Shown here: positions 23,085-37,605 of the stretch, piece after piece
Layout of the letters: each line of letters begins with the position of its first letter
Position numbering within the stretch: position 1 is the stretch's first letter
DNA from: Microcebus murinus
Lineage: Eukaryota; Chordata; Mammalia; Primates; Cheirogaleidae
Direction of reading: 5' to 3'
NCBI RefSeq assembly: GCF_040939455.1
Contig: NC_134106.1
Span: 83,087,001-83,151,000 of the forward strand
DNA: 64,000 bases
Position numbers and translations under genes: made by a program
The notes under the pieces: model-generated
Databases searched by the model: none
Seen by the model: only the letters and a program-made list of their open reading frames with translations
What the model was told of the DNA's origin: nothing

Positions 23085-24432
23085 ACTTGACAAGGGTAGC
23101 AAGACCACACAATTGGGAAAGGACAGTCTTTTCAAAAAATGGTGGTGGGAAAACTGGCCATCCACATGTAATAGAATGCAGTTAGACCTTACCTTATACC
23201 ATGTACAAAAATTAACTCAATAAAAGGCCAAAATGTAAGACCTAAAACTTTAAAAAAAAAAAAAAAGAAGAAGCTTTTTTCTAGGACTCCCTAGAAAAAA
23301 AAACACAGAGAGAGAAAGCTTCAAGACATTAGATAGTGTAATGATTTCTTGAACATGACAACAAAAGCAGAGACAACAAAAGCAAAAATAGACATATAGG
23401 ACCACATCAAACCTAAAAAATTCTGCATGTCAAAGGGAACAATCAATAGAGCAAAAAGACAATAAACAGGATGGGAGAAAATATTTGCAAGCTATATATC
23501 TGATAAGGTGTTAATATTCAGAATATATAAATAACTCTCATAACTCAACTACAACAAAACAACTCAACTAAAAAAATGGGCAAAGGACTTGAGTAGACAT
23601 TTCTCCAAAGATGATATATAAATGGCCAAGAAGCATATGAAAGGATGTTCAACATCATTAATCATCAGAGAAATGCAAACCAAAACCACAATGAGATATC
23701 ACCTCATACCCATTAGGATGGCTGCTATAAAAAAAAAATAAATTACCCAGAAAACAACTGGGTTGTGTTGGCAAGGATGTGGAGAAATTGGAATCTTTGT
23801 GCACTGTTGGTGAGATTGTAAAATAGTGCAGCTGCTATGGAAAGCAGTATGGAATTTCCTCAAAACATTAAAAATAGAATTACCATATGATCCCACAATC
23901 TCACTTCTGGGTGTATAAGCAAAAGAATTGAAAGCATAATCTTGAAGAGACATTGCACTCCCGTGTTTATTGTGGCGTTAGTCACAAGAGCCAATAGGTG
24001 AAAGCAACCCAAGTGTCCACTAACATATGAATGGGCAAACAAAATGGGTTACATACATACAATGGAATATTATGCAGCCTTAAAAAGGAAGGAAATTGTG
24101 ACTTGTGCTACAACATGGATGAACTGTGAGGTCACTATGCTGAGTGAAATAAGCCAGTCAGGAAAAGGGCAGATATTGTATGATTCCGCTTATATGAGGC
24201 ACCTATGGGAAATCAAACTCAGAGACAGAAAGTAGAAGGGTGGTTGCCTGGGCCTGGGGGAGGGGGATGGGGAGCTGTTTCTCAATGAGTACAGAGTGTC
24301 AGTTTTGCAAGATGGAAACGTTCTAGAGATCGATTGAACTACAATGTTAATACGCTTAACACCACTGAACTCTACAATTAAAAGAGGTTAAGGTGGCAAA
24401 TTTTATGCTATGTTTTTACCACAATTAGAAAG
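23085..24432 (+). mobile_element. 5'-truncated L1 (L1M-type) 3' part
   Basis: It opens at 'CAAGGGTAGCAAGACCACAC' and 'GGGAAAGGACAGTCTTTTCA'. It then runs through the ORF2 C-terminal coding text ('AATGAGATATCACCTCATAC', 'TTACCATATGATCCCACAAT') to a 3' UTR with 'GGTTGCCTGGGCCTGGGGGA'. It ends 'TTTTATGCTATGTTTTTACC' plus an A-rich tail. Same orientation and similar age to the L1 at 15.3 kb. Frames are short (for example 63 aa at 24044-24235). Confidence 0.9.
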
Positions 24433-24744
24433 AAAAAGAAAAAAAGACAAGACTCTTCTTCTCCAGTTCTCGGTGGATGAACATTCATCCACTTGGAGTG
24501 TGGATATCAAGTCGACAAGGGAACCAGGCTGCTTCTAGAACGGGGGCCCTGTGCCATGAAGAAGGGCCACTGCTCAGGACGGCTGCTGCATTGGCTGTGG
24601 CCAAAACTGGGGCCTAGCACAGAGGTAGAATGAGTTACTCAAGGTCCCCTGTCGGTGAAAGGCTGAACAGCAGGGGAAAGAGAGTGGGGAGGCGTCTTCA
24701 GGAGCAAAGAAGGTACCCAGCAGCGGTGCTGATGGGTTCTCAGC
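24433..24744. other. Single-copy stretch
   Basis: Nothing recognised beyond a weak MIR-like phrase near 24627-24650. Confidence 0.4.
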
Positions 24745-24875
24745 CCTGCTGCCCACCCCAATCCCCAGGGAGACTCAAAACACCCCTGCCCAGGCCACCC
24801 TGGAACAAATCGATCAGATTCTCCAACAGCGAGGCCCAGGCCTCAGTATTTTTTAAGGCTGCCCTGATGATTACA
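24745..24875. repeat. MER5-type hAT relic
   Basis: 'CAGATTCTCCAACAGCGAGG', 'cccaggcctcagtatttttt' and the terminal-like phrases resemble MER5, whose halves read 'gattctgattcagtagg' and 'cccaggaatctgcatttt'. Diverged; orientation is not assigned because MER5 is near-palindromic. Confidence 0.5.
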
Positions 24876-25140
24876 GTGCTCAGTTACTGTTGCCATCCAC
24901 CGTCCTGAGGATGGAGGTGGGATTATTTTGATGTGAATGAAATGAAAATGTTTAATCAGGGTCCCCAACTTGCATGGGTCCCAGGGGACTGGCAAGTGCC
25001 AGGGGTTGGGGCAACCAGGGTGTTAGCAGCACGCATCTTCATGCGGGCATTTCTGGTCAATTGCCTACTGAGAGCCCAGGAGAAAGAGCCTAGGGTCTGC
25101 AAGGCTTCAGTGACGTGGTGTCTACTCTCTCATCTCATTC

Positions 25141-25308
25141 TTTTTTTTTTTTTTTTTTGAGACACCATCTCAGTCTATGCCCAGGGTAGAGTGCAGTGTG
25201 CTGTGGTCATCATGGCTCATCACAACCTCAAAAGCCTGGGCTCAAGCAAGCCTCCTGCCTCAGCCTCCTAAAATGCTGGGATTACAGGCATGAACCACCA
25301 TGCCTGGC
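25141..25308 (-). mobile_element. Free or collapsed Alu monomer with perfect 12-bp duplication
   Basis: A T run (the antisense A tail) is followed by 'GAGACACCATCTCAGTCTAT', a short body, and 'GATTACAGGCATGAACCACC', ending at the reverse complement of the Alu start. The insert is only about 168 bp, so a whole arm is absent. CTCATCTCATTC occurs at both edges (25129-25140 and 25309-25320) with no mismatch, so this is a complete insertion and not a remnant broken later. Confidence 0.9.
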
Positions 25309-25320
25309 CTCATCTCATTC

Positions 25321-25749
25321 TTAATAAATATCCTTTCTCATCTAATTCTGTATTTGAGTTCCGTGTTCTTGTTCATAATGAGTGTCCTCACAGTTGTGTA
25401 AGGTTCATGCTTCACAAAGCCTCGTTCTCCTGCTGGCAAAGGAGCTGTCATTTTGAGGGCTCTCTCCTTGGTCCTGTCTCACCCTGGAAACGGCCCCTGT
25501 CCTCGGTCAGCGTGGGTGTCAAGGAAGAGGATGATGCCTACGCATATGTCCCTTCTGCATGGGGGGACTTGCCAGGGTCCTACCCAGCCTTCACAGAAAA
25601 ATCACTCAGGGGCGGCCCTGGAATGATCATGGAAACAAAAGTGAAAAGCAGCATGTCCTCTGTGGCAGCAGAGAAGAGATCATGGGCTGTATGAGTCATC
25701 ACTGAAAGTTACACTCAAATAAGACCAGGCTCTGGGCCCATGATGAGCT
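25321..25749. other. Single-copy stretch
   Basis: A 134-aa frame (25290-25694) crosses from the Alu edge into this sequence. It has no recognisable domain. Confidence 0.45.
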
Positions 25750-25905
25750 TCCCAAACTCCACTGCATGATGGGATCACTGGAATCTTTTAAAAAATGCCG
25801 ATAGCATGCACCCACCTGCAGGCATTCCAGCCTCATTGGTATAAGGTGTAACCCGGGCATCAGGAGGTTTAAAAGCTGCCTAAAGTGTTCTAATGTGCAG
25901 CCACA
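25750..25905. repeat. MER5-type hAT relic
   Basis: 'TTCCCAAACTCCACTGCATG', 'ggatcactggaatctttta', then 'gcatcaggaggtttaaaagc' and 'GTTCTAATGTGCAGCCACAT' follow MER5 order. Diverged. Confidence 0.55.
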
Positions 25906-26093
25906 TTAGGGGACCAGTGGCCTCCACACAAGGGGTGGGCTGCCCCTGAGTTCTTCCTGGGGCTGTTGGAAACCATCCCACTGCTTCTTCACCCTGGAGA
26001 GCAGTCCACAAGACAAATGCTTGTCCCACTCCCAGGTATATCCTGAACCCAGGGATTTTTGAAAGTTTCCTAGGTGATCCAAAGGGCAACCAA

Positions 26094-26363
26094 GGCCAGT
26101 CATGGTGGCTCACACCTATAATCCCAACACTTCGGGAGGGTGAGAAGGGAGAATCAGTTGAGGCCAAGAGTTGGAGAGCTGCCTGGGCAGCAAAGCCCGA
26201 CCCCATTACTACTAAAAAATTTAAAAAGTTATCCAGGCATGGTGGTGCACACCTGTAATCCTACCTACTGGGGAGGATGAGCCGGTAGGATCGCTTGAGC
26301 ACAGGAGTTTGAGGTTACAGTGAGCTACGCTCATGCCACTACCTTCTAACCAGGGTGGCAGAG
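26094..26363 (+). mobile_element. Alu SINE lacking an A tail, with 13-bp duplication
   Basis: A dimeric Alu begins GGCCAGTCATGGTGGCTCAC and ends abruptly at 'CCAGGGTGGCAGAG' without the usual 'tgagactctgtctc' plus A tail. The flanks AAAGGGCAACCAA (26081-26093) and AAAGGGCAGCCAA (26364-26376) match at 12 of 13 positions, so the element boundaries are real. Confidence 0.9.
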
Positions 26364-26644
26364 AAAGGGCAGCCAAGTGAGCAACCCACATGAAACACTG
26401 TTTCCCAAATATCCCTGAAATGCAAATCTGCTGGACCCCTTTTGACAAAGAAGGAGAAAGAGAAGGGGCTGGGAGGATTGATTCCCAGGGACCACCCAGA
26501 TCTATGGCTCAGGGAAGAGGCCTGGTAATCAGTGAGAGGCCTGGTAAACTAGTTGGCAAGGCCGGACTAGTCTTATCAGCAAAGGCTGGGAAGCCCTGCG
26601 CTGAAAATAGTTTACACGCGGAAAGCAAACGTTTCCATTAGTGG

Positions 26645-26738
26645 GTGTGCATGTGTGTGTGTGTGTGAGTATGTGAGAGAGAGAGATAAAGAAATAGAGA
26701 GAATGAAGAAGAAAGAGAGGAAGGGAAGGGGAGAGAGA
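26645..26738. repeat. (TG)n followed by (GA)n-rich tract
   Basis: A TG run at about 26650-26667 passes into GAGAGAGATAAAG and an imperfect purine-rich tract. Confidence 0.95.
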
Positions 26739-26995
26739 GAACCTTCTCTAGGCTCCCACTTGAGAGGGGCCGGGAATTACAAGAGACCCAGCGGCGTGCT
26801 ATCTGGCCCCAGAGAGGGCTGACCCTCCTACAGCAAAGTAAAAACCCATGCTCACGTGCATCCTACACGTTGCAGCTTCCACGGCTCCCCACCCCAAGCT
26901 TGCCCTCCCACAACCAGCTAGGTTGGAAGGGCCTTCCCGACTTCGGAGCTCAGAGCGTCTGACTTGCATCTACTGCCCCAGCCAGCGGGCCAGCC
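26739..26995. other. Single-copy stretch
   Basis: No element or exon is recognised. It is moderately GC-rich. Confidence 0.45.
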
Positions 26996-27065
26996 AGAAT
27001 CACACCCCTGGATTGTGACTCCCAGGCCAGTGCTCCTTCCACAGAACTGTGATGTTCACAGTCAC
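26996..27065 (-). repeat. MIR fragment (antisense)
   Basis: 'CCTGGATTGTGACTCCCAGG' and 'ccagtgctccttccac' match the reverse complement of the MIR 5' half ('cccaggtctgactccagagcccatgctcttaaccac'). Confidence 0.5.
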
Positions 27066-27418
27066 AGTCACACTGTGTGGGGCCCTGCTCGCACCAGAGA
27101 TATTTTGCCATGGCCACAGTGGACTTCAAGGAGAGACTTATGGTGAAAAAGCAGGCTTATGAGTGGACAGGCTTGAGGGCTGCGGCCTCTGGGTGGTGGG
27201 TCTGCAGCCAGTGTTTAGGGGACAGAGGTAGTGGGACATGTCCTCCTCGCTGGCCACTCCCCCAAGTCTCTCACTTACCTTCTGCCCTCACAACAGCACA
27301 GGGCCCAGGAGGCAAGGAGCCAGTTCTGTTGCGAGAAGCTTCCAAGCCAGCTGAAAGTAAAACGATGAGGATGAGATCTGACCACTGTGGCTCATCCATC
27401 CCTCTGAATATCCTCTTG
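27066..27418. other. Single-copy stretch
   Basis: A 126-aa frame (27077-27457) is unrecognised and lacks supporting splice signals. Confidence 0.45.
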
Positions 27419-27535
27419 TATTCATTTATTCAAACACAGTATAACTGGGCACTCTGAGCCAGGCTGTGCCAGGGGCCACCGGTGAGCAAAATGCACCGAG
27501 CCCTGAGCCTCACTTAGCTTAGAGTCTGAGGTCTG
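27419..27535 (-). repeat. L2 3' end (antisense)
   Basis: 'TATTCATTTATTCAAACACA', 'gccaggctgtgccagg' and 'cttagcttagagtctgagg' follow the reverse complement of the L2 terminus. Confidence 0.6.
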
Positions 27536-27559
27536 GTGACCCAAGCCTCGCCATGCCAC

Positions 27560-27665
27560 CTGAGAGCCGCCAAAGAGCAAAACCTCAGGCCCCACCCCAG
27601 ACCTCCTGATCTATGATTTGCATTTGAACAGGATCCAAGGCGATTCAAATGCACATTAAAGTTTG
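27560..27665. repeat. MER5-type relic
   Basis: 'CAGGCCCCACCCCAGACCTC', 'ctgatctatgatttgcattt' and 'CGATTCAAATGCACATTAAA' follow MER5 text ('ggccccaccccagacctactgaatcagaatctgcatttt ... gattctgatgcac'). Confidence 0.65.
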
Positions 27666-27797
27666 CAGTACTGATTTGGATGGCCATTGCCATGAGTGAG
27701 AATCAGCATGGACTCCAAGGAAACGTCCTGTGGGTTCTCTTCCCTGGACTTTCAATGGAATTGGTATTAAAGAAAATAACTCTTTGGCTATTTAGTC

Positions 27798-27945
27798 TCA
27801 AAGGGACCTTAGGGTTCACCCAGTTCAACTCCCTCATTTTACAATTGGCAAAATTCAAACCCAGAGAGTTGCTGTGATTTTTAAGGGAAAAGGCTAGGAT
27901 TGGAACTGAGGGTTTTACACCCAAGTTCAATGTGCCTATCACATG
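27798..27945 (-). repeat. MIR-family SINE (MIR3-like, antisense)
   Basis: 'CAAAGGGACCTTAGGGTTCA', 'cccagttcaactccctcattttac' and 'CAAACCCAGAGAGTTGCTGT' match the MIR3-type order 'gggaccttagagatcatctagtccaaccccctcattttacagatgagg'. Confidence 0.65.
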
Positions 27946-28890
27946 CAAATGCTGGTGCAGACCATCCCAATCTCAAGACGGCTGAGGAAAGCTGGGTAGT
28001 AGTGTCTGTAAGAGCAAGGGTGACAAGAAGGAAGCAGGAAAAGAGAGCCACAACTCTACAGATTCTGAGAGATCTCTAAAACATGGAGGGAGGGCAGCTC
28101 ATCTCTGCAGCCCATTTTCAAGTCTCAAAGTTGATCCTGATTTTGAAAAAGCTGATCTCCTTTGGCTTCCCAAGGAGAATGTGCTCTGATGTTAAGGAAG
28201 GTGTTCCAGTGCCTGAGACCCAAAGAGGCACAGGAAGATGACCATCAGATGTCATTTTGCCTGCATCCCTCTAGCTGGGCTTGATAAGTAGGCCCTCAGA
28301 GGTAAAGACACCCCTCACAAGGTTCACCCCAAGACCCTCAAAATCCTTGGGTAGATCATTGAAAACTACGCAATATACACACTGTCAGATGTATATAAAT
28401 TACAGCCCAACGTATTAAGACAAACTATCCAAATGAGTTTCCCCACCACATGAGCTCCTTTAAATCTAAGTGGTTGAACAAAGACTGTAAAGGCAGCTCC
28501 TTGCTCCCCTCTCCAGTCATTTTAAGTATTCTTCACTGCACTGCCCCAAACTTAAATCAACTTGAAAGATTCCTCCCCAAGAACCAGCACATTTTGTCAA
28601 AAAACAGATAGATTAAAAATGAACTCATATACCCACAACCCCCTGAGTAGTCTCAGAGCAGTTTTTTGAGCTTCGGAGCAAGAGACTAGCAGATCAGGGC
28701 CAGGGAGTGTGTGAGGGGCCAATTGCTTCCTTTTCTTCCCACCACAATAATAAATAATCCATTTCAGAAAGTAGATGGAAAGAGACAAGAGTGTAAAGTG
28801 GACATAGCACAATTATGAAGAGGATTTTTCCTGGGATTCTCAAGTTTAGTGCCTTGATTTTTCTTCAGTCCTATTAAAAGTAGCAGAGAG
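27946..28890. other. Single-copy stretch before the large L1
   Basis: No element or exon is recognised. Frames are short. Confidence 0.45.
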
Positions 28891-31423
28891 ATTGGCAGCA
28901 AGATGGTAGACCAGAGACACAAGCTGCCAGAGCATCCCAGCAAGAAAGAAAAGTTTTAGATGAAAGAGAAAAAGCAAACAAGCAGGCAGACAAAGATTGG
29001 CTGTGGGTATGAAGGAAGGCTGCCAGAACCTACAGGAGACTCCATGGGAAGAGGTTGGAGAACAGAACTGGAAAAAGAAAAATATCGGTGGTGATTAACC
29101 CACAAGAAGCTCAGAGACCAGTGAGAAGGGTAGATGGAGTGGTTAATTTCTCCTTCCCTCGCATCTCTCACTGTCAGTGGGCTCCTGAGCTGCTAGAGAG
29201 ACCTTCTGCCCACACAGCCCAGAGACTGCTGCCATCAGTGAGCTGGGAGCCTCTTGTGGACAGGACAGCAGGCTCCCAGCCCCCCAGAGTGCTCCTGCCC
29301 CATAGACCTGAGCCAAGACAGCAGGCACCATATTGCTTCTCAAATCACTATGTGCCTTTGTCCTCCTCAGGGGGCTTCAACTCCTCAGGTTTCATCTTGC
29401 TCATTCTCACACAGACATTTTCCAACTCTAGTCCAGACTGTAGGAATTATAGGGGTCCAGTGGGTCCCAGGTGATCTGCATGACTGCAAAACCTGGACAT
29501 TCTGGGAAGACTGCCTCTCAGTGAGAGGGCTGGAGATGACCAGAGTGCTGGCTTTCCTCCACCCAGACTCTTTTCCTCTCCTTCTTCTCCCTGACCTTTG
29601 GCTGTCAAGAGAGATAATTGAGCCACCATACCACACACAGGCTTCCACAGAGAGTAGGACTCAGGCCTTCCTTCTTGAGGTCCTGCAACATACTGAGGGG
29701 TGCTTGGCCTGTGAGCTCCCTGCTTGCCAGCCCTCCCTGGTGCTTCTTGCCCAGTGACTCCATCAGAGCTGGGCATACCCAGAGGCAGAGGGACATTGAT
29801 TCCATACAGCCAGCCTGTGGGTGACTCAGAACCAGCATGCTTCTACCTGGCATGGTCAGGGATTGATCTTCTTGGTCTTGGTAGGCGAGGGAGCCTGTGT
29901 GGGCAGCCAGATCAGGAGGGAGAGTGCAGTGTGGGTCCTATCTGCAACATGCTTTCTGGGCACCCCTTCCTCTGTAGGAGGGCCACAATCTCAGCTCAGG
30001 CCAAAATGCTGGGCAGGGAACCTCCCACCCCATAGCACAGTCATGGGGACACTTGGCTGGTTTGAGGTCCTGCCTGCTGGCAGATGCTGGGGGGAGACTG
30101 GAGCAGAGGAGGCAGGATAGGAACAAGGTCCACTGCAGACTGCCAGATTGTGAATCTCAGCAGACCTGCCTCCACAGGCAGAACTTCAGGTTGGGTGGGG
30201 CCACGTTAGCCTCTCCCTAGTGGCTCTGCCCAGAAGTTGGGAACAGATCTTTGACCAAAACAGCTACCTTGCCAGCTTTTGTAAAGTCTGAGGGCAAGTT
30301 GACCCAACCCAGCCCAACCCAGCCACACTCTCCCACCTGCCCCTGCTGTGTCAGAGAATAGGGACTCACCTGGAAGTTCCAGGGCCCCACTCACCACCTG
30401 AAGCAATCAAGTGCTTCTCCTGAGGGACTAGAGCCAGTTACAGGACCCAAAAACAACACTGCAGCTTGTTACTTCCAGCAAGTGCCACCTACTGACAGGG
30501 AGGTGAATTTGAATGCCCTTTACAGCATTTACTGACTCAATCTTATAGGGTGTGTAGGGAACAAAGAAGTGGCCATTTGGAAGAGCACCTACCTCTCCCC
30601 ACAGAAAAAAATGTGCTACTGGATAAGGGCAGGAAGAACCCAGCCCAGGGCCATAACATACAAACATTTAGTCCCCTCCCCAACAAACAGCCCTCCCAGT
30701 TTGGGGCACTTGTCCTAAACCTCCTACCAGAGCCTCCCCTTAGTGGCTGGAAAAGCAACTTCTGAGGCCTGCCAAGGCTTTGCAAAGCCTTTTGGGCTCC
30801 CACAACCCGGACCCAAACTGCCTTGCTCCTCCCTCCTCCTCAGTGGTGAAAGAGATCAAGAAACCCCCTGGGAGCTATAGGGTCCCTCCTAAAGCTTGAG
30901 GCACTCAAGAACTCCACCTGGGGGGCCAGAATCTACCACAGGTACAAAGAACATCTTGATAGCTGGTTCTTTCATGCAAATATCAACCAATGATAGGGAG
31001 AAAAACTCTATAGTGCATCAGAGAATCTTTGAATTTAACCAAATAGGGTGTGGCTGATTCATATTTACAAGTACCACCAACCATATCAGAGATTAAGCTG
31101 GGGTACCCAACACATTCACTCTGCTGGGAAGAGGTGAAGACAGCAGGACAGAGACAAACCAAGAGGATCATCAAACCTGCTTGAATATCCCATAGGCAAC
31201 TTGAGACCAACACTCTTCTCCCTGGCACAATCATGGATTAATCTTTGGAGTCCTGGGGACAGGCACACAAGCCAGACCCAAGTACCCTCAGGACTTGATC
31301 GAGAGGCCAAACAAGAAGGAATCAGTGAAAGAACTCTGTAAGTATGAAAATTCTGTGTGAAAAGACACCCCCAAAAGGAAACAACTCTTTATCAATGTAT
31401 CAACCAAAATAAAAATATCAAAA
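28891..31423 (+). promoter_or_regulatory. L1 5' UTR relic (internal promoter region)
   Basis: This GC-richer 2.5-kb block lies between the AAGATGG-bearing 5' end and the ORF1 start. In L1s the 5' UTR carries the internal Pol II promoter. It is long compared with the roughly 0.9-kb human L1 5' UTR, which I infer is a lineage feature. A donor-like CTGTAAGTATG lies near 31336. The open frames here (up to 167 aa at 29254-29757) are unrecognised and taken as chance. The promoter is probably inactive given the element's decay. Confidence 0.65.
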
Positions 31424-32180
31424 ATGACAGATCAAGAATTTCAAATATGGGTTATAAGAAAGCTCAATGAAATACAATAAAAAATTGAATCCCAACACAA
31501 AGAAACCACAAAAGCAATATAGAAAATGAGTGAAAATTTCACTAAAGAAATCAAATTATTAAAAAAAAATCAAACAGAACCACTGGAAATGAAAAATTCA
31601 CTCAAGGAAATAAAAAACACACTGTAAAGCATTAAGAATAGGCTAGATCAGGCAAAAGAAAGAATCTCAGAACATAAAGACATCACCTTTGAATTAAACA
31701 AGTCAGTCAAAGATAAAGAACAGGAATAAGAAGGACAAACAAAAACTACAAGAAATATGAGATTATGTAAATAGGCCTAATGTAAGAATCATAGGCATCC
31801 ATGAAGGTGAAAAAAAATACACAAGAGTTGGAAAAATTATTTGAGGGAATAATTGAGGAAAACTTCCCTGGTCTTGAGAGACATTTAGATATCCAGGTTC
31901 AGGAAGCTGAAAGGACACCTGGCGAATTCATCACAAAGAGGAAATCACCACAATACATAGTCATCGGACTGGCCAAAGTTAACAACAAAGTCCTTATAAG
32001 CCAGAAGAGATTGGAGCCCCATTCTCAATTTTTTCAAATGGAATAATGGCCAGCCTATAATTTTGTATCCTGCAAAACTAAGTTTCTTATATGAGGGAGA
32101 AATAAAGACTTTCTCAGACAAGTAAACACTGAGGGAATTTGTCAAGACCAGACCTGCCCTGCAGGAAGTACTCAGGTCTA
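31424..32180 (+). pseudogene. L1 ORF1 relic (ORF1p-like RNA-binding protein)
   Basis: ORF1p is the trimeric RNA chaperone of L1. The frame begins at an ATG at 31424 (MTDQEFQIW) and is soon broken by stops. The Lys/Glu-rich stretch to about 31750 resembles the coiled coil. An 81-aa frame at 31801-32046 holds the RNA-recognition part, with IIEENFPGLERHLDIQVQEA followed by ITKRKSPQYIVIGLAKV, very like the family's EENFP...DIQVQEAQR...TPRHIIIKM. Before the C-terminal text 'SQKRLEPHSQF' the usual stretch leading to 'ARR' appears shortened, so a small deletion is likely. The reading frame changes at least twice. It is non-functional. Confidence 0.75.
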
Positions 32181-32306
32181 CATTATACATGGATCAACAC
32201 AACAGGCACCCACTAATGTAAAATCACCCAAAAGCTAAAGCTCAGAGACCATATATCGTAATAGCTCAAGAGGTTAAACAAAGCAACAAGGTTCTACCCA
32301 ACAGGA

Positions 32307-36075
<3,769 letters not shown>

Positions 36076-36320
36076 ACTGAACGGCACTCATGTGCACAGT
36101 AAGAAATAAAAGTCAACATAAATCAAACAAGGGTGGGGGCAGATGGGTGAAATCTTACCTAATGGGTACAATGTACACCATCTGGGAGATGGGCACACTT
36201 ACAACTTTGTCTCAAGCAATATGAAAGCAATCCATGTAACCAAAAAAACATTTGTACCCCCATAATATTCTGAAATAATAAATAAATAAGAACACAACCA
36301 CTCAACATAAAAAAAAAAAA

Positions 36321-37354
36321 ATTAAAGAGAACACCTGTTTCATGTTACCCGACCACAGCTTGGATGTGTGATTAGATGAATCACACACTATCATAGGAAA
36401 AAAAATTACAGGAAAGAATGGGTTGACAAGTTAACAAAATGTTTATGTTGTTTCCAATTTAGAAAGAGAGAGAGAGAGAGAAAGGGACCATATCGCTGGA
36501 GGCTAGAAACATTTTGTTTCTAGTTGAACTCTCACAAAAGGCTCCTGAATGTGGTTTCTGACATTGGAACAGAGGGTATTTTTATGATGGATTTTTTAAC
36601 CTTTTCCTCAAAAGCTAAGATTTTGCAATCACAGCTCAGTATTTCCCAAGCATGATGACTTAAGTAGAAGTAGTATTTCTCAGCTCCACAAACTGGTCTT
36701 TCCACTGAAGCGAAAGGAGTTAAGGATTTGTTACTTGATCTAATGGCAATGACTTTCCAATAGACATGCACAGAATCATCGATCACTGTGCCCTCTCCTT
36801 GTTTGCATTGGAACACTGTTCAATTTACACCAATTAAAGAAAGCTTGGTTTGGGTATTGAAGAATAATTAAGGGATGCAAATCCCCAAGGGCTTCTAAAA
36901 ATGACATCTGACTAGAATGGTGATTATGGCATGAAGGCAGCATTAGTATTTAAATACTTTGACTGATATACAAAATCATTACCACATCTCTCCAGGAAGA
37001 GTGACATTAGGTCAATGTATGTACTTGCCTGGTCGCCCTAAACAAATTTGACAAGTCTAATTTTAAGTAATTGCTCAGAGTTTAGTGGCAGCCTCTGTCC
37101 CCACAAAGGCAGCTGTCTGGACCACAGCACGTAATTGAGATGTGTCTTTAAACTGTATATGTCAATCCAACATGCAAATGTGCTCTCAAAATATGTTAAG
37201 GGTTAGTGATGCTCCAGAGAATTCTTATCCAGTCAGATTTCAATGTGAAAACTTTCCTATAGCAGTCAGTCAACTCATCAATGAATTCTACCTCCTCCCC
37301 TATAGGAAAGATTGGGTTTTCTAGCTAGATGGGGCTCCAGAGTTCATCTAGAAA
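36321..37354. promoter_or_regulatory. Single-copy block, candidate conserved noncoding sequence
   Basis: Repeat-free apart from an (AG)n patch at 36461-36484. It is AT-rich with homeodomain-like words: 'CACCAATTAAAG' near 36830 and 'TTTAAGTAATTGCTCAG' near 37061. A 94-aa minus frame (36532-36816) is unrecognised. Calling it regulatory is inference from composition. Confidence 0.25.
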
Positions 37355-37605
37355 CCGTTTTAAGGTGTGGTCCCAGGACCAGCAGCATCAACCGCACCTG
37401 GGAACTGGTTAGAAATGCAAAGTCTGAGGCCGCACTCCTGCCAGGCCTGCCAAATCCACAACTGTCGAGGCGAGGTCCGGCAGCAATGCTGTAGGAAGTC
37501 CTCCCAGCGACTCTGGACCTACTGATTCACTAGATCGTGATGAAATGGAAGCCCACCATGTAGGTAATTTGCAGCTCACTTGAATGTGGAAACTGGGGCT
37601 CATTA
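37355..37605. repeat. MER5-type hAT relic
   Basis: 'GTGTGGTCCCAGGACCAGCA', 'CCTGGGAACTGGTTAGAAAT', 'ggacctactgattcac' and a mirrored right half follow MER5A order ('gtgtggtccctggaccagcagcatcagcatcacctggg'). Confidence 0.75.

Noticed and set aside
25290..25694. 134-aa frame
   Set aside because: It starts inside the Alu monomer's flank, has no domain and no exon signals.
29254..29757. 167-aa frame
   Set aside because: It lies within the L1 5' UTR, is composition-driven and resembles no L1 protein.
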